Source of the DNA: CAYMRB01 sp964392615 | GTDB taxonomy: Bacteria > Planctomycetota > UBA8108 | DNA: 8,981 nt | NCBI GenBank assembly: GCA_964392615.1 | Contig: CAYMRB010000413.1 | Location: 1 to 8,981, forward strand | Direction: 5' to 3' | Shown here: positions 7,573 through 8,981 of the stretch, in pieces | How the letters are laid out: each line of letters starts with the position of its first letter | How positions within the stretch are numbered: position 1 is the stretch's first letter | Made by a program: the position numbers and the translations under genes | The notes under the pieces: generated by a model | Database searches by the model: none | What the model was told of the DNA's origin: nothing | What the model saw: only the letters and a program-made list of their open reading frames with translations

Positions 7573-8895
7573 TCATCGCCAGCGGCGGTTGGGACGCCGG
7601 GACGTGTCGGCGAGCGGCCATTCGACGTCGCCAGCCTCGTATCGCGCCAGCTGCTCCGTCACCGTATCGATACGCCTCGAGATCCGCCAGCGCAGATCCG
7701 AAGCACGCTGCTCGACCGAACGCGCCAGCGACTCGGAGAGCGACGCGCGGAGTTCCGCGCAGACGGCGTCGATGCGTGCGTCGATCTCATCCCCGCGAAT
7801 CACCGTGTCCAAGAGCTCGCGGAATCTTTCGAGGTAGCGCTTGCGCCAGCGAGGAATCGACAGCACCGCCCGCGAAACGAGGCCGCTACGGTGGCGCGGC
7901 ACGATCGGCCCGTCGGTATCGCGGAACATCTGATCGAGACCGTGGGGCATGAACACGATCCGGCCGCTCGTCGGGTCGTGGTAGAGGCGGTAGTTGTTGC
8001 GTTTCATCACGTAGCCGTCCCAGTGCCACGTGAACATCTCGAGCGCCACGAACGACAGGAAGCGCTCGATGTCGAGCAGCTCGTCGAGTCGCTTCTCTCG
8101 AACCTTCAGGTCGGATTCTCGTGCGGCGTCGGCCAGCTCGGAGAGGTCGGCGCCGTCATCCGGTCCGCTCCCCGACGTCCTTTCGAGGTGGGCTCCGATC
8201 TCCTGGAGGAAGCCGCCATCGTAGAGGTTGCCGTGCTTGTCCTCGAACCACCGCTCGAGGAACTCCTTGTCGAAGCCTTCCTTCAGTACGTAGAGGCCGC
8301 GGTCTCGGCCGTTGAGTACGACGTGGGCGTGCGCGACGCGTGACGCCGGCACGTCGGCGGCGCGGAACAGGTCGCCACAAACGAGCTCGCTGAGGTAGCC
8401 GCGATCCTGAACCGAGTTGTTCAGGTGGAGCTTGTCCATGCCGTGGAACTTCTGCTTCGCGACGAATTTGTCGAAGTTCAGCGTCAGCGCCGGCTTGTCG
8501 TCGAAGTGCCGGAAGCTGCCCGCGGCGCCCTTGAGGTGAATGCCGACCTCGCGGTAGACCGTGTCGCCCTCGCGGATCGTGGCGCGGACGTACTCGCGCG
8601 GATCTCGGCGCAGCGTCGACAGGTCGGGTTCGTCAACCGTGATCTCGAGCTCGACCACGCGGGGCATCGCGAAGAAGGTGACGCTCGCTCCGGGCTTCGG
8701 CGGGGGAGGAGGATCCGGTTCCGGGGGAGGGAAAGCGGCCGCGGCCGCTATCTGGGTTTCGGCCGGAATCTCGGTCGCGGTCTCGGTTTCCGTGGGCGCG
8801 TCTCGGACGACGACCTCGCCGGCTTCCTCGCCCGTCGTGACGAGGACGGCGACCGCGGCGATCGTCACCAGCAAGAACGCAATCACGTACTTCAT
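7573..8895 (-). CDS. CotH-family (spore-coat-kinase-like) exported protein
   Basis: The 440-residue product starts with a hydrophobic segment (residues 4-20, one Lys before it) that is either a signal peptide or an N-terminal anchor; no Cys suggests a lipoprotein. A Thr/Glu-rich stretch (about 32-48) and a Pro-rich stretch (56-68, with PPPPP) then form a flexible spacer. From about 78 to 365 the sequence follows the CotH family: GIHLKGAAGSF (Lys122), KPALTLNFDKF, KLHLNNSVQD, GLYVLKEGFDKEFL (Lys205/Glu206), HWDGYVMKRNNYRLYHDP and FMPHGLDQMF (Asp321). Bacillus CotH is an atypical protein kinase of spore coat proteins; non-sporulating bacteria carry many relatives of unknown substrate, and kinase activity here is inference only. 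The C-terminal 75 residues are Arg-rich and helical. ATG at 8895 is preceded by GGGAGG with a 9-base spacer. It is the first gene of a likely two-gene operon with the large fusion gene, 30 bases downstream. Confidence 0.88.
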   Translation of the reverse strand: MKYVIAFLLVTIAAVAVLVTTGEEAGEVVVRDAPTETETATEIPAETQIAAAAAFPPPEPDPPPPPKPGASVTFFAMPRVVELEITVDEPDLSTLRRDPREYVRATIREGDTVYREVGIHLKGAAGSFRHFDDKPALTLNFDKFVAKQKFHGMDKLHLNNSVQDRGYLSELVCGDLFRAADVPASRVAHAHVVLNGRDRGLYVLKEGFDKEFLERWFEDKHGNLYDGGFLQEIGAHLERTSGSGPDDGADLSELADAARESDLKVREKRLDELLDIERFLSFVALEMFTWHWDGYVMKRNNYRLYHDPTSGRIVFMPHGLDQMFRDTDGPIVPRHRSGLVSRAVLSIPRWRKRYLERFRELLDTVIRGDEIDARIDAVCAELRASLSESLARSVEQRASDLRWRISRRIDTVTEQLARYEAGDVEWPLADTSRRPNRRWR

Positions 8896-8942
8896 GCGCC
8901 GGATCCTCCCTCGCAGCCCGTTGAAAAAGGCAATCCGGCGCA
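8895..8942 (-). repeat. Perfect 10-bp inverted repeat flanking the CotH-like gene's ribosome binding site
   Basis: TGCGCCGGAT at 8895-8904 is the exact reverse complement of ATCCGGCGCA at 8933-8942. In the minus-strand transcript the 28-base loop contains GGGAGG, and the 3' arm ends with the A of the AUG start codon. A stem with 7 G-C pairs of 10 could form in the leader and affect initiation. There is no T-run, so it is not a typical terminator. Regulatory function is inferred from position only. Confidence 0.45.
8905..8910 (-). promoter_or_regulatory. Ribosome binding site (GGGAGG) of the CotH-like gene
   Basis: GGGAGG lies 9 bases before ATG 8895 on the minus strand, a strong match to the anti-Shine-Dalgarno sequence. 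It supports this start codon, which also gives a complete signal-type N-terminus. The motif sits in the loop of the inverted repeat at 8895-8942. Confidence 0.7.
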
Positions 8943-8981
8943 GAAGCGGCCGTTTCGCCCGAGCTCTTCGTTGCCAGAACT
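8943..8981. other. Upstream edge without a recognised gene
   Basis: No ORF, tRNA or convincing sigma-70-type promoter for the minus-strand operon is seen in this last stretch. Together with 8911-8942, which contains CAGCCCGTTGAAAAAGG, it has the look of intergenic repeat sequence, but the element is cut by the window end. The promoter of the operon probably lies beyond the window. Confidence 0.4.

Noticed and set aside
6676..8343. 555-codon plus-strand open frame spanning the gap between the two minus-strand genes
   Set aside because: It runs antisense across two genes with clear domains, is Arg/Val/Asp-rich without a domain, and is a by-product of third-position GC bias. The plus-strand frames at 3319-4443 and 4870-6024 are rejected for the same reason.

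Overview
The window holds three protein-coding genes on GC-rich DNA (roughly two-thirds G+C by eye) with almost no free space. The best clue to the host is the large minus-strand gene. It carries the beta-propeller 'membrane-bound dehydrogenase' domain joined to HEAT-like helices and a CxxCH heme domain, a combination typical of Planctomycetota and Verrucomicrobiota. With this GC content, an uncultured planctomycete or close PVC relative is the most likely source. This is inferred from family knowledge; no phylogenetic marker gene is present.

Layout: (1) Bases 1-41 are lower in GC and have stops in all three forward frames. (2) Bases 42-1673 (+) encode a cytoplasmic PAS - histidine kinase - receiver hybrid sensor protein. 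Its reading frame shows clear PAS-linker coding back to base 42, but the first usable start is GTG at 138, so the 5' end looks truncated or rearranged. (3) A 37-base convergent gap follows. (4) On the minus strand, 7542..1711 encodes a 1943-residue exported protein. In order it has a signal peptide, a neutral-ceramidase-like metallohydrolase domain, two LamG-type jelly-roll domains, a Pro-rich linker, the PVC-type propeller domain, HEAT-like helices and a C-terminal monoheme cytochrome c domain. (5) Thirty bases upstream of it, also on the minus strand, 8895..7573 encodes an exported or membrane-anchored CotH-type (spore-coat-kinase-like) protein. (6) The last 86 bases hold the ribosome binding site of that gene inside a perfect 10-bp inverted repeat, and a fragment that resembles dispersed intergenic repeats.

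The two minus-strand genes very probably form one transcription unit (CotH-like first, giant multidomain protein second) and act outside the cytoplasm. A reasonable inference is breakdown or modification of an extracellular substrate coupled to electron transfer through the heme domain, but the substrate cannot be read from the sequence. The kinase is convergent to this unit and differs in arginine codon choice, so it need not be functionally linked. No RNA gene, CRISPR array, insertion sequence or tRNA was seen.
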